Below are positions 44,053 to 54,823 of a DNA stretch of 64,000 nucleotides, one piece after another. The stretch is from Archangium violaceum. GTDB taxonomy: Bacteria; Myxococcota; Myxococcia; Myxococcales; Myxococcaceae. Position 1 is the first letter of the stretch; each line of letters begins with the position of its first letter. A model generated the notes under the pieces. It was given only the letters and a program-made list of their open reading frames with translations, was not told the DNA's origin and did no database searches. Made by a program: the position numbers and the translations under genes. The DNA is taken from assembly GCF_016859125.1 (NCBI RefSeq), contig NZ_CP069338.1:1798001-1862000 (forward strand). The letters run 5' to 3'.

Positions 44053-46680
44053 GTGCGCCAACGTCCCCTCTTCCCGCTCCTGGTGGCCGCGCTCCTGTCC
44101 ATCGCGGCGCTTCTCCTGCTGTGGCTCCGCCCCCGGAACCTGGAGGAGACCGCCGGCACGGCGACCGTCGCGGCCCGGGCCTCCGTGCGTCCCGGGCACG
44201 CCGACAACGCCTCCGCCCGCCCGCCTCCGCGCCCGACTCCGCCGCTCGACACGCCCGCGACGCTGGCCGATGGCAGCTTCGTGGTGCGGGTGGTGGTCTC
44301 GGGCGCTCCCGTTTCGGGGGCGACGGTGCGCGCCTGGTCGAAGGGCCCGGACAACGGCCTGGGCCAACCCACGTGGCGCCGCGCGGGTGAAGGGACGACG
44401 GCGGAGGACGGCACGCTGCGGCTGCCCGCGGCACCGGGCCTCTACCTCCTCACCGCCCGCGCCGGGGGCCTCGCTCCCGCGCGGCGCGAGGTACCCCGGC
44501 CCACGGGTGAGTCGGAGACGCTGGTGGAGCTGTCCCTGCCGGCCGGTGTCCCGCTGCGGGGACGCACGGTGGCCGAGGGCCGCGACGGCGACCCCGTCCC
44601 CCTGGCCGAGGTGACGCTCCGTCCGTACACCGGGTCGGGTCCCTCGGCGCGAGCCCATGCGCTGCCCGAGGAGGTGGAGGTGGCGACGAGCGATGCGCGC
44701 GGGCGCTTCGACTTCACCGGACTGGCGCCGGGCCGCTACGAGCTGGTGGCGGAAGCTCCGGGCTTCAGCCCGCGGACGATGCGCTTCGTGTCGGTGCCCG
44801 CCTCGGGCGAGCTGGTGGTGGGATTGTGGGCGGCCTCCACCCTGGAGGGCTTCGTCCTGGGCGCGGACGGACAGCCGACACCGGACGCGGAGGTGCGGGT
44901 GCTGGGCGGGCCCTCGAGCTTCCGGACCTCCACGGGCGCGGGCGGCGGCTTCTCCCTGGAGGTGCCTGGCGGGACGTATTGGGTGATTGCCCACAAGGGC
45001 CACCAGGTGGGACGGGCACCGGGCCTCATCGTCGTGGCACCCGGAGAGACCGCGCGCGAAATCACGGTGCGGCTCGGGGCCTCCGGGCACCTGTCGGGCA
45101 CGGTGACGCACGGAGCGGACGCGAGGCCCGTGGAGGACGCGTTGGTGGCGGTCGGCCCGGCAGGCGCGGGCGGTGAGCTGGGCCGCGTGCGGACGGACGC
45201 GGCGGGCCACTACGCCCTGGAGCTACCACCGGGTGACTACGACATGACGGTGTCGGCCCCGGGCCACACGGGCACCTCTCGCGAGGGGCTGGTGGTGGAA
45301 GCGGACCGGTACACCGTGGCGGACTTCCGCCTGGAGGGTACGGCGTCGGTGGAGGGCACGGTCGCGGATGCGCGGGGAGGCCTCCTGGCGGGCGTGGCCG
45401 TGCGCGCGAAGCGGATACGGGACGCCTCGGGCGAGGAGTACTTCACGCGCACCGGCTCGGCGGGGGCCTTCGTCCTGGAAGGACTGCCGGTGGGCACGGT
45501 GCAGGTGCGCGCCAGGCAGGACAACTCGGCCGTGTGGACGAGCAGGACGGTCCAGCTCGGCACGGGCGCGCGCACCCGGGTGGACTTCATCCTCTCGGAG
45601 ACGGGCCGGGTGATGGGCCGGGTGACGCAATCCTCGGGCGCGCCATTGCCCGAGCCCGCGCTGGTCCGCGCGATGGCGAAGCAGGGCCAGGGCGGAGTGC
45701 TCGACATGGGCCTCGCCGACACGGACGCGGAGGGCCGCTACCAGCTCGAGCTGCCCGCGGGCGTCTACCAACTCACCGCCGTGCTCCCGGGCGCCTCCTA
45801 TGTCTTCTTCAACGTGGACGACCCCTCCGTCACCGTGGAAGCCGGCGCCACCGTGACGATGGACCTGACATTGCTGGATGAGCGCGGACTGCGCGGCATG
45901 GTGCTGGAGCCCTCGGGCGCGCCGAGCCCCCATGCCGTGGTGGTGGCGACCCAGGGCGGAGACTTCCCCTTCTCCATCACCCAGCAGGCCAACGACGAAG
46001 GGCACTTCAGCTTTCCGCCCCATGGCCAGCCCACCACCCTGACGTTGCAGGCGTACAACTCGGGCCGGTTGAGCGAGCCTACTCCCGTCACGGACGGCTC
46101 GGGCGAGCAGCGGCTCCAGCTCCGGCCCGCGGCCACCCTCCGGGGACGCGTGGTGGCGGCACGCAACGGCACCGCCCCCACCGGCTTCACGCTGCGCCTG
46201 TTGAACGCGGATGGCTCCGCGCCGGAGTGGGCTCGCGATGCGCGGCGGACCTTCCCCGGCAGCGAGTTCCTGCTCACCGACGCACCCGCCTGGCCACTGA
46301 GGGTCAGCGTGCGCACCACCGACGGACGCACCGGGGAAACACAGGTGACGCTCTCGCCGGGACAGCGCTCGGACGTGGAGGTGCCGCTGACGGGTGGCGC
46401 GTCCTCCATCTCCGGACGCATCGTGTGGAGCGACTCGGGCGAGCCCGCCCAGGACGTGGGCATCTCCCTGGACCACCCGCCGGGCACTCGCGCCGATACC
46501 TACTCGGGACCCGACGGCCGCTTCCGCCTGGACGACGTCACGCCCGGCGCGCACACCGTGCAACTGCTCGCCACTGGCGGCAAGCCCGAGGCTCGCCCCG
46601 TGACGGTGGCCACGAGCGAGGCCATGGACCTCGGCGACATCCGGGTGACCGCGCGCAAGGTTCCCAACCGGGCCGACTGA
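44053..46680 (+). CDS. Envelope protein made of repeated carboxypeptidase-regulatory-like domains
   Basis: An 875-residue protein with an N-terminal membrane anchor or signal (FPLLVAALLSIAALLLLWL). The rest is a series of about eight beta-sandwich repeats of the CarboxypepD_reg/CnaB type. Each has a VRG-like strand, then a TDAxGRY/F turn and a GxYxLxA end; examples are DARGRFDFTGLAPGRYELVA, TDAAGHYALELPPGDYDMTV and TDAEGRYQLELPAGVYQLTA. No catalytic domain is seen. Such proteins are usually adhesive or structural. It starts with GTG behind a GGAG. The IS element begins on the base after its TGA stop; the target duplication TGA suggests that the stop is original. Confidence 0.78.
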   Translation: MRQRPLFPLLVAALLSIAALLLLWLRPRNLEETAGTATVAARASVRPGHADNASARPPPRPTPPLDTPATLADGSFVVRVVVSGAPVSGATVRAWSKGPDNGLGQPTWRRAGEGTTAEDGTLRLPAAPGLYLLTARAGGLAPARREVPRPTGESETLVELSLPAGVPLRGRTVAEGRDGDPVPLAEVTLRPYTGSGPSARAHALPEEVEVATSDARGRFDFTGLAPGRYELVAEAPGFSPRTMRFVSVPASGELVVGLWAASTLEGFVLGADGQPTPDAEVRVLGGPSSFRTSTGAGGGFSLEVPGGTYWVIAHKGHQVGRAPGLIVVAPGETAREITVRLGASGHLSGTVTHGADARPVEDALVAVGPAGAGGELGRVRTDAAGHYALELPPGDYDMTVSAPGHTGTSREGLVVEADRYTVADFRLEGTASVEGTVADARGGLLAGVAVRAKRIRDASGEEYFTRTGSAGAFVLEGLPVGTVQVRARQDNSAVWTSRTVQLGTGARTRVDFILSETGRVMGRVTQSSGAPLPEPALVRAMAKQGQGGVLDMGLADTDAEGRYQLELPAGVYQLTAVLPGASYVFFNVDDPSVTVEAGATVTMDLTLLDERGLRGMVLEPSGAPSPHAVVVATQGGDFPFSITQQANDEGHFSFPPHGQPTTLTLQAYNSGRLSEPTPVTDGSGEQRLQLRPAATLRGRVVAARNGTAPTGFTLRLLNADGSAPEWARDARRTFPGSEFLLTDAPAWPLRVSVRTTDGRTGETQVTLSPGQRSDVEVPLTGGASSISGRIVWSDSGEPAQDVGISLDHPPGTRADTYSGPDGRFRLDDVTPGAHTVQLLATGGKPEARPVTVATSEAMDLGDIRVTARKVPNRAD

Positions 46681-46699
46681 AGAGCAGTCGATAAATCCC
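46681..46699 (+). repeat. Left terminal inverted repeat of the IS
   Basis: AGAGCAGTCGATAAATCCC, beginning on the base after the stop codon of the preceding gene. It pairs with the right end at 48398-48416, differing at two positions. Confidence 0.85.
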
Positions 46700-46895
46700 T
46701 CGCGGGAGCAGAGCGCGATCAGGAAGTGGAGGGGAGGGCGGAGGAAATCGCCCATCCCGAGGCGCGGAGTTGGAGGGGGGGGTTGTACAGGTGGGAAGCA
46801 GGCGAGAGCGGGATTCAACCACACAGCCCGGGGGCTCATCGCCTGGTTGGAGCCTGAGAGGCCCGGTCACACCACACGCGGCAGGGGGCTGGCCG

Positions 46896-48298
46896 TCAGA
46901 AGCCAGCAGGCAAGGCGGTGACCTGGTCCACCGGCACCGGACTGATGCCGCCACCGAGAGAGGCCGCGTTGCCTGGAGCCAGCTCGAGGAGGTGAGCCGG
47001 CTCGGCAAGCGCGCTCTGGCGCGCCAGCAGCGCATCCACCAGAGGCTGGCCGTGTGCGGCCAGGTTGTGCGCCAGGGCCACCAGCAAGGCGACACACTTC
47101 ACCTTGTCCAGCCCCCGCACCGTCACCTGCGTCAGGCCATAGCGCCCCTTCACCTGCGCGTTGACGTTCTCCACCAGGCCGGCGCGGGCCTTGTACTGCT
47201 CCTTGGCCTCGTCGGTGCGCATGCGCTCACGCCACGCCTCTACCTCGGGGGAATGGTCCCCCTGCTGCCCGGCCTGGGCCATGCGCTCGGGCACCGAAAT
47301 GAGCGCTTCAACCCCTTGGCCGCGCACTGCTTCACGTCTGCGCACGTGGCATGGCCGCCATCGGCCAGCACGCGCTCGGGCACCTGGCCCGTGCGTTGCT
47401 CAATCTGCTCCACCATGGGGCTCACGCTGCCCATGTCGCTGCCCTGGTTGGTGACTTCCACTCCCACAATCGTTCGCGGCCCTCCCAGCGCCTCCCCAGC
47501 CACCGCGAATTGCAGGTTGTAGGCGGGTCGGAAACCCCCATCGGCCATCTTCATCACCCGTGCATCCGCATCCGTGGAGGAGGCGCGCACCTTCTCCTTG
47601 TCCGCCCCCTTCTTCCTGGCCTGCTGTTGCTTTATCGCCTCCAGCGCCGCGTCCACCCGCGCCTGGTAGTCACGCGCCTTGGCCTCTCGTGTCGCCTGCT
47701 GCCCACGCGTCAGCTCCGGGTCGTCCTTCTGCGCCAGCACCGCTTGCAAGTGCAGCTCGGCCTGCTCCTGGCACTCCCGCAGCGACTGCTCCCGCCGGAA
47801 CGAAGGCGCCGAGGCACTGGCCCTCACCCGCGTGCCGTCCTGCGCCACCTGCTCCAAACTCACCAGCCCCTGCTGCAACAGCACCGAGAGCACGTCGGTA
47901 AACACCTGCTGCAACACCTCCAGGTGCTCCACCCGGAACTGGCTCAGCTTGTCGTGGCTCACCTTCACTCCACCGGCCAGCCACTGGTACGCCCTGTCCT
48001 CCTCGCACCGGCGCGCCAGCTCCGTCGCCGTCCCCACTCCCTGCTGAATCCCGTACACCCACAGCGCCAACAGCAACCGGGGACTTGTCACCGGGCGTCC
48101 CGCATGTCCCTCCACCGCCTTGGCCCCGGCCAGAAAGCCTCTCAGGTCCAACGCCTCCACCGCCGCCGCCACTACCCGCACCGGGTGCTCCGGCTCCACC
48201 AACTGCTCCGGCATCTGCTTGAACAGCCAGCCTTGCGACCTGTCCGGCTCTTTCGTCCGGACTCTTCCCTCTGCTGCCCGCGCTTTCTTCTGGCTCAC
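46896..48298 (-). pseudogene. IS1182-family transposase with a frameshift
   Basis: The first frame (48298 down to about 47313) gives the N-terminal DUF772-type region (PEHPVRVVAAAVEALDL, RLLLALWVYGIQQGVG) and two catalytic Asp residues (AQDGTRVRASA, VLADGGHATCADV). The last catalytic Glu (GLVENVNAQVKGRYGL) is in another frame, ending at 46896. The break is at a run of four C (four G on the coding strand) at 47312-47315: adding one G would restore AAKGVEALISVPERM. The first frame otherwise runs to a spurious end at 47240. A -1 slip at the same run would also join the frames but the site is not a classical slippery heptamer, so I treat it as inactivated. Confidence 0.82.
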
Positions 48299-48397
48299 TC
48301 CCCCTGCCTACTTCACATGGTACCTCTTGCACCCGAACCCCAGGGGTGGGGCTTTGCCTTCCCCACCCACCTTTGGATCACCCAGCTTTCACTTCCT

Positions 48398-48416
48398 GGG
48401 ATTTATCGAGCGCTCT
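48398..48416 (-). repeat. Right terminal inverted repeat of the IS
   Basis: On the minus strand AGAGCGCTCGATAAATCCC; it pairs with the left end at 46681-46699. TGA follows outside it, as it does outside the left end. Confidence 0.85.
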
Positions 48417-48439
48417 TGAGCCTCGGTGGCTGCGAGATA

Positions 48440-48460
48440 CCCTCTCCCAGAGGGAGAGGG
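48440..48460 (-). terminator. Hairpin behind hrcA
   Basis: A perfect 9-bp inverted repeat (CCCTCTCCC/GGGAGAGGG) with a 3-base loop, eight bases after the hrcA stop on the minus strand. No T-tract follows. Such stems are widespread behind genes in GC-rich genomes. Confidence 0.5.
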
Positions 48461-48467
48461 AGTGGCG

Positions 48468-49499
48468 TCATGCCTTGTCGAGCGCCAGCGAGAGCACCTG
48501 CGCGGTGAAGTTCACCAGCGGGATGATGCGCTGGTAGTTCATCCGCGTGGGTCCGATGACTCCCACCGTGCCCAGCACCTGCTCGCGGCTTCCGTAGGGA
48601 CTCGCGATGACCGTCACGTCCCCCGCCGAGGAGAACTCACTCTCGGTGCCGATGAAGATCTGCATCTCGCGCGCCCGCTGCACCCGGTCCAACAACGCCA
48701 GCAGCTTGTGCTTCTCCCCCAGCGCCTTGAAGAGCGCACGCATGCGCTCCACGTCCGCGAACTCGGGCTGCTCCAGGAACGAGCCCGTGCCCTCGATGAG
48801 CACCCGCTCCCCCGTCTGCAGATCCGTCGCCGCCGCGCCCAGCTTGAGCGCCTTGGCCGTCAGCGCGTTGTAGAGTTCCTGGTCGTGGTCCAGCTCGGCC
48901 CGGATGCGCTCGCGCGCCTCCTCCAACGTCACCTCGTGCAGCAGCTCGGACAGGTAGTTGCTCGCCTTGAGCAGCTCGTCCGACGTGACGGGGAAGTCCA
49001 CCGACAACAGCTTGTTGTGCACCTGGCCGTTCTGCCCCACCAGGATGGCCAGCACGCGGTCCTCCCGCAGCCGCACGAACTCGATCCGGTGGAAGACAGC
49101 CGCGTCCGGCCGCGGGGTGACGACGACGCCCGCGTGCCGGGTGAGCGAGTGCAACAGGCGCGAGGCCTCCGCCAGCAGCTCCTCCATCCCCGACTCGTGC
49201 GCCAGCCCCGCGTGGATGAGCTCGCGGTCACGTGGCGCGGGATCCTTCAGCCGCACCATCGTGTCCACGTAGAAGCGATAGCCCCGGTCCGTCGGCACCC
49301 GGCCCGCGGAGGTATGCGGCTTCTCGAGGAAGCCGAGCTCCTCCAGGTCCGCCAGCACGTTGCGCAGCGTCGCCGAGGAGACGTCGAACTCCGGCTTGCG
49401 CGCGAGATGTTGGCTCCCGACGGGGCCACCCGTGGCGATGTATTCCTGAACGACGGCGCGAAGGACTTCCTTCTCGCGCTCACCCAGCTCCTCGGACAT
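48468..49499 (-). CDS. hrcA: HrcA heat-shock transcriptional repressor
   Basis: A 343-residue HrcA. The winged-helix N-terminus has REKEVLRAVVQEYIATGGPV, SSATLRNVLADLEELGFL and HTSAGRVPTDRGYRFYVD, all hallmarks. The C-terminal GAF-like domain ends VGVIGPTRMNYQRIIPLVNF. HrcA represses heat-shock operons at CIRCE operators and is kept active by GroEL. The usual neighbours grpE, dnaK and dnaJ are absent here and no CIRCE is seen in front of it. The ATG has GAGG five bases upstream. Confidence 0.94.
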   Translation of the reverse strand: MSEELGEREKEVLRAVVQEYIATGGPVGSQHLARKPEFDVSSATLRNVLADLEELGFLEKPHTSAGRVPTDRGYRFYVDTMVRLKDPAPRDRELIHAGLAHESGMEELLAEASRLLHSLTRHAGVVVTPRPDAAVFHRIEFVRLREDRVLAILVGQNGQVHNKLLSVDFPVTSDELLKASNYLSELLHEVTLEEARERIRAELDHDQELYNALTAKALKLGAAATDLQTGERVLIEGTGSFLEQPEFADVERMRALFKALGEKHKLLALLDRVQRAREMQIFIGTESEFSSAGDVTVIASPYGSREQVLGTVGVIGPTRMNYQRIIPLVNFTAQVLSLALDKA

Positions 49500-50039
49500 C
49501 CTTCCTCACGCTCCCCAATGGCGTTCCGCCCACGATGGTCGGCGAAAACATCGAGAATGCCCTGAAAGATTAAGAAGTTGGAGGGGCCGGTTCAATCCCC
49601 CCGCCCGCTGGGTGGGGGTCCGGTACGGCGCATGCGTCGAACGCCGGCCCGGAAGCGGGCGAGCAGGCCCCCCATCCGTCACCTGCCTACACAGGGCTCA
49701 GGGCAACAGTGAGCGGCAGGTACGGTCCAATTCATCAATAAGAGCCGGATCCATGGCTCGCGCCGTCCGGGGGGACAATGTCCTGAAGTGCGGCAGCGCT
49801 CGCTCGGGACTCGTCCCCCGTTGGTGCGGAAGGCACTGCTGACGAAGTCCTCCAGCCCCGCCGAACGCTTGGAGCACGAAAGACCACCCAGCGATCATCA
49901 ACAACGCCGCCTCCAGAGCACCGTTGTCGCGGGACAGACGTGCCCGGAGCACGATGTGACCCGGGCAGCCATCCCCTCTCGGGGTACGCCGACGGAGTAC
50001 ATCGCGAGACGCGGAGCAGGGCGTTAAAAGCGCGACGCC
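49500..50039. other. 540-base intergenic region between hrcA and the DMT transporter gene
   Basis: The two flanking genes diverge, so both promoters should lie here; I could not assign either. A GC-rich hairpin (AATCCCCCCGCCC region against GGGTGGGGGT) lies at 49596-49619. The minus strand holds a possible 66-codon frame at 49698-49898 (MIAGWSFVLQAFGG..., ending DELDRTCRSLLP) that could be a gene fragment. I do not recognise it and do not call it as a gene. Confidence 0.4.
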
Positions 50040-50960
50040 TTGTCCTCCGCTACCTCCTCCATTCCCGCCGCGACGCTGCCCGCGGGCACCACGCCCGCGG
50101 AGTTCAATCGCGGGCTCCTCGTTTTCTGCCTCTTCGCGCTCTACGTGATCTGGGGGTCGACGTACCTCGCCATCCACTGGGCGCTGCGAGGAGGATTCCC
50201 GCCCTTCCTCATGGCGGGGGTGCGCTACACGATCGCCGGCGTCATCCTCTACGCGGTGCTGAGGATGCGCGGGTACGCCCGGCCCGCGGTGCGCCAGTGG
50301 GGAGCGGGCGCGCTCATCGGCTTCCTGCTGCTGGTGATGGGCAACGGCGGCGTGGTCTTCGCGCAGCAGTGGGTGCCCTCGGGGCTGGTGGCCATCGTGG
50401 TGGGTAGCGTGCCGCTGTGGACGGCGCTCTTCGGAGGCCTCTTCGGCCAGTGGCCCGGGCGCGCCGAGCGCTGGGGCCTGGCCATCGGCTTCTGCGGCCT
50501 CATCCTGCTCAACCTGGGCAGCGACAAGAGCGGCAACCTGTGGGCCACCTTCGCCCTGCTGGTGGCCCCGGTGAGCTGGGCCTTCGGCTCCATCTGGTCG
50601 CGCCGGCTGCCCTTGGCCGAGGGGCTCATGTCCACCGCCACGCAGATGCTCACCGCCGGGGCCATGTTCTTCGGGGTCAGCGCCTGCATGGGCGAGCACC
50701 TCGCCGCGCTGCCGCCCCCGCGCGCCCTGCTCTCCGTGGGCTACCTCATCGTCTTCGGCTCGCTGGTGGCCTTCAGCGCCTATGGCTACCTGCTGCGCAA
50801 TGCCCGGCCCGCGCTCGCCACCAGCTACGCCTACGTCAATCCCCTGGTGGCCGTGCTGCTGGGCACCTTCCTGGCCGGCGAGTCGCTGAGCGTCTGGGGC
50901 TTCATGGCCATGGGCGCCATCCTCGGCGCCGTGGTGCTCATCACCCGCTCCAGGCGCTGA
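50040..50960 (+). CDS. DMT-superfamily (EamA) transporter
   Basis: A 306-residue inner-membrane protein with two EamA repeats and about ten membrane segments. FALYVIWGSTYLAIHWAL opens the first repeat and the second begins near LWATFALLVAPVSWAFGSIW. The end SYAYVNPLVAVLLGTFLAGE is typical of YedA/RhaT-like drug/metabolite exporters. The substrate is unknown. No ATG lies early in the frame; the likely start is the TTG at 50040, with a weak ribosome-binding site, so the exact start is uncertain. Confidence 0.88.
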   Translation: MSSATSSIPAATLPAGTTPAEFNRGLLVFCLFALYVIWGSTYLAIHWALRGGFPPFLMAGVRYTIAGVILYAVLRMRGYARPAVRQWGAGALIGFLLLVMGNGGVVFAQQWVPSGLVAIVVGSVPLWTALFGGLFGQWPGRAERWGLAIGFCGLILLNLGSDKSGNLWATFALLVAPVSWAFGSIWSRRLPLAEGLMSTATQMLTAGAMFFGVSACMGEHLAALPPPRALLSVGYLIVFGSLVAFSAYGYLLRNARPALATSYAYVNPLVAVLLGTFLAGESLSVWGFMAMGAILGAVVLITRSRR

Positions 50961-50991
50961 AGCCCGGACTCGGGAAGCGTCAAGCCCGAAT

Positions 50992-51005
50992 GTCATCACG
51001 ATGAC
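50992..51005. promoter_or_regulatory. Palindrome upstream of glnA
   Basis: GTCATC-AC-GATGAC is a 14-base inverted repeat about 145 bases before the glnA start and 31 bases behind the transporter stop. It could be an operator or part of a terminator. No sigma-54-type TGGCAC-N5-TTGC element was found in the region. Confidence 0.3.
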
Positions 51006-51149
51006 GTGAATCCCCCGCTCTCCCCCCTGGAGCGCGGGCGGATTGTCACGCCCCGTGCACGTTCCTCTTTCCTCTGGCGAGGCCCGTTCCTAGTGTCGGC
51101 GACGCCCTGGAAGTGAAGTACCCACCCGGCAGGAAAGGACTCCGGAACC

Positions 51150-52571
<1,422 letters not shown>

Positions 52572-52591
52572 GCGCGGCTTCCTGAGTCACG

Positions 52592-52626
52592 ACGGGGCGC
52601 TTCCGGGAGACCGGGGCACCCCGTTT
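52592..52626. terminator. Possible bidirectional terminator between glnA and the coiled-coil gene
   Basis: ACGGGG (52592-52597) pairs with CCCCGT (52619-52624), enclosing further G/C-rich partial pairing, followed on the plus strand by TTT. It lies between two convergent stop codons. Confidence 0.35.
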
Positions 52627-53096
52627 CAGCGGATGTCGTAGAGCCACTTCCAGACCGTGCCGGAGATCAGCGCGGTGCCCACGACGAGCCCCAGTTGGGT
52701 GGCGAAGGAGGGCGGCGAGAAGGAGAAGAAGAAACGCAGCAAGGCGAGGCCGAGCACGGCCCCCACGGCGGCGCCCTTGATGAAGCGGGCCCTCGACTCC
52801 AGGCGGTACAACCAGAAGACCTCTTCGTTCGAGGACTCGAGGGGCTCGCTCGCGAGCGAGTGGGAGTCCACGGGTGCGAGCTTGCGCTCCTGGCGGAGGC
52901 GGTTGAGATGGTAGAGCGCACGCTCGAAGGCCGCTTCCGCCTCGCGTGCGCGGGAGTTGGCGGCGGCGAGCTCGGCCTCCACCCGCTCCAACCGCTCCAC
53001 CTCGGCTCGATTCCGGGTCAACTCGCCCTTCACCTCGCGCAACTCCGTCTGGAGCCGCTCCAAGGTGTCCCGCAGCTCTCTGTCCTCCGCTGCCAT
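52626..53096 (-). CDS. Coiled-coil membrane protein of unknown function
   Basis: A 156-residue protein. Residues about 1-72 form an uninterrupted charged coiled coil (DTLERLQTELREVKGELTRN). A linker follows, then two membrane segments (about 108-126 and 134-150). The topology puts the coiled coil in the cytoplasm. I know no family. It converges on glnA and is divergent from the DUF2314 gene. Confidence 0.7.
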   Translation of the reverse strand: MAAEDRELRDTLERLQTELREVKGELTRNRAEVERLERVEAELAAANSRAREAEAAFERALYHLNRLRQERKLAPVDSHSLASEPLESSNEEVFWLYRLESRARFIKGAAVGAVLGLALLRFFFSFSPPSFATQLGLVVGTALISGTVWKWLYDIR

Positions 53097-53223
53097 GGGG
53101 AGCAGGCTACCCCAGCCCCCGCCAGGGACGGAGGTCCTAAACGGCCAAGGGGGGCATGGCCCCGTGTCAGGGAAGCGGGGATGATGCGTGCCGTAGCCTC
53201 ACGCAATCCCCTGGAGTCCCTCC

Positions 53224-54591
53224 ATGCCTCTCCTCCGCGCCGCGCGGCTGCTCAGTGTGCTGCTGCTGTGCCTCGCGCCCCTGGCCCACGCGGGCAAGCC
53301 GGGTGCCACGCCCCCGGCTGGAACCGTCTTCCCCTCCCCGCTGCTCCACTCGCAGGACATCACCTACTCGGTGGTGCTGTACCACCCCACCCCGCCCAAG
53401 GGCGACGTGGTGGCCGAGGCGCGCAAGCTGCTGACGTCGAACCACAAGAAGCTCGCCGGAACGTGGAAGCGCGGCGCTCCCGCCCCCGAGGTCGACGTAC
53501 GGTCGGTCCCCACGGAGGACATCGAGCACCTCGAGGAGTACTACCTGCGCTACTTCGCCCGGAGGCTGAGCGACGAGGAGCGCAAGCGCCTGATGGGAGC
53601 CCGGCACGCCACGAGGCTGTCCTTCCACGTGCCGTTCGCCAAACGCAACGAGTCGCTCCTGGAGGCCTCGCGCTTCGCCCACCAGGTCGCCGCCGAGCAC
53701 GGGGCCTTCCTGTGGGACGCCGAGACGCGCGAGTACTTCGCGCCCCAGCACTGGAAGCAGGAGCGGCTGGACAACTGGAACGGCGGCGTGCCCTTCGTGC
53801 AGACGCACATCACCGTGCACGTGTACGGCGAGGACGAGGACGTGCGCTTCATCACGCTCGGCATGGTGAAGCTCGGCCTGCCGGACCTCGTGGTGGAGCA
53901 GGTGCCGCGCTCGATGACCCAGGAGATGGGGGTGCTCATCAACGGCGTCGCGCAGCTGCTGGCCGAGGGGCTCGAGCTGTCCTCGGACGGGACGTTGAAC
54001 GTGGACCTGGCGCGCGTGAAACACGTCCGGGCACGCGGCCAGCTCGAGGCCAGGACGCAGAAGGACGCGCGCCGGAGCATGAAGCTGCGAGCCATCGAGG
54101 CCAGGCGCGATCGGGGTGACCCGGAGAACCACCTGCTCGAGCTGTCCTTCCCGGGCAGCGGGACGCCGCACGAGCGGCAACTGGCGGCGCTCGACACGCT
54201 CTTCGGCAAGAAGCCCGACAACATCACCCCCGTCGAACCGGGAGACGCCGAGTTGGAGGCGGTGGCGCGCAAGGCCCGCACCCGGCTCAACGAGCTGCGG
54301 CCTCGCGTGGAGAAGGGGCTGCACCCTCCCGAGCAGCTGATGGTCAAGGCGGGCTTCCGCACCGATGACGGCAGCTCCGAGCACATGTGGTTCGAGGTCA
54401 CCGCGTGGGAGAAGGATCGGCTGCGCGGCACGCTCGCCAACGAGCCCTTCGGGGTGAGCGGGCTGCGCCGCGGCTCGAGCGTGAGCGTCACCCTGCCGGA
54501 GGTGGACGACTACCTCTACACGCGCCCCGACGGGACCGAGGAGGGCGGCGAGAGTAGCCGCATCCTCATGCGCCGCGAAGAGGGACGTTGA
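53224..54591 (+). CDS. Exported protein with C-terminal DUF2314 domain
   Basis: A 455-residue protein with a Sec signal peptide cleaved near AHAG (residue 23). A long middle part (about 40-360) includes FAPQHWKQERLDNWNGGVP and VHVYGEDEDVRFITLGMVKL, seen in uncharacterised proteins of the DUF4026-like kind. The last 80 residues (EHMWFEVTAWEKDRLRGTLA, GLRRGSSVSVTLPEVDDYLY) match DUF2314, a small domain of unknown function sometimes found in toxin-immunity contexts. No lipobox is seen, so it is probably periplasmic. It is monocistronic. Confidence 0.7.
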   Translation: MPLLRAARLLSVLLLCLAPLAHAGKPGATPPAGTVFPSPLLHSQDITYSVVLYHPTPPKGDVVAEARKLLTSNHKKLAGTWKRGAPAPEVDVRSVPTEDIEHLEEYYLRYFARRLSDEERKRLMGARHATRLSFHVPFAKRNESLLEASRFAHQVAAEHGAFLWDAETREYFAPQHWKQERLDNWNGGVPFVQTHITVHVYGEDEDVRFITLGMVKLGLPDLVVEQVPRSMTQEMGVLINGVAQLLAEGLELSSDGTLNVDLARVKHVRARGQLEARTQKDARRSMKLRAIEARRDRGDPENHLLELSFPGSGTPHERQLAALDTLFGKKPDNITPVEPGDAELEAVARKARTRLNELRPRVEKGLHPPEQLMVKAGFRTDDGSSEHMWFEVTAWEKDRLRGTLANEPFGVSGLRRGSSVSVTLPEVDDYLYTRPDGTEEGGESSRILMRREEGR

Positions 54592-54823
54592 GCCCCAGGC
54601 CGAGAGCCGAGCCGCCCACCACTCCCGATGGCCGCTACCAGGCGAAGGTGGCGCTCGGAGAACGGGGAGCGCCGTGATGGACGGACGGCGCCCCGGACTT
54701 CAACCGCCACCGTGTCGAGAACACCCCCTATGCCGGGTGGTTCGCGGGGCGCCGGCGGTAACGGGGACCTCCACGCGGGCGGGCCCCAGGTGGGTCACCG
54801 TGAGGCGCTAGCCCGAGCGCCCT
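54592..54823. other. 232-base region with traces of decayed coding sequence
   Basis: Short stretches read like protein (for example DGRYQAKVALGERGAP and NRHRVENTPYAGWFAG) but lie in frames broken by stops. I suspect a worn-out gene fragment beside the tandem duplication; no identity can be given. Confidence 0.3.

Larger units (their letters stand above)
46681..48416 (-). mobile_element. IS1182-type insertion sequence, probably inactive
   Basis: A 1,736-bp element bounded by 19-bp imperfect inverted repeats (17 of 19 match: AGAGCAGTCGATAAATCCC on the left, AGAGCGCTCGATAAATCCC on the right, read inwards). The bases TGA flank both ends and may be a 3-bp target duplication. AGGAAGTG recurs just inside both ends, separated on the left by 21 extra bases. 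The single transposase gene (DDE type) is frameshifted. It lies between the repeat-domain gene and hrcA. Confidence 0.85.

Noticed and set aside
47240-47345. Programmed -1 frameshifting in the transposase
   Set aside because: A slip at the G4 run would join the frames, but the site is not a classical slippery heptamer and no downstream stimulator was recognised. A deletion is simpler.
49698-50999. A 433-codon minus-strand frame opposite the DMT transporter
   Set aside because: Most of it is an antisense shadow of the transporter gene. Only the last 66 codons lie outside it and look mildly protein-like, too weak to call.
51000-51149. A sigma-54 promoter for glnA
   Set aside because: No TGGCAC-N5-TTGC element or close variant could be found.
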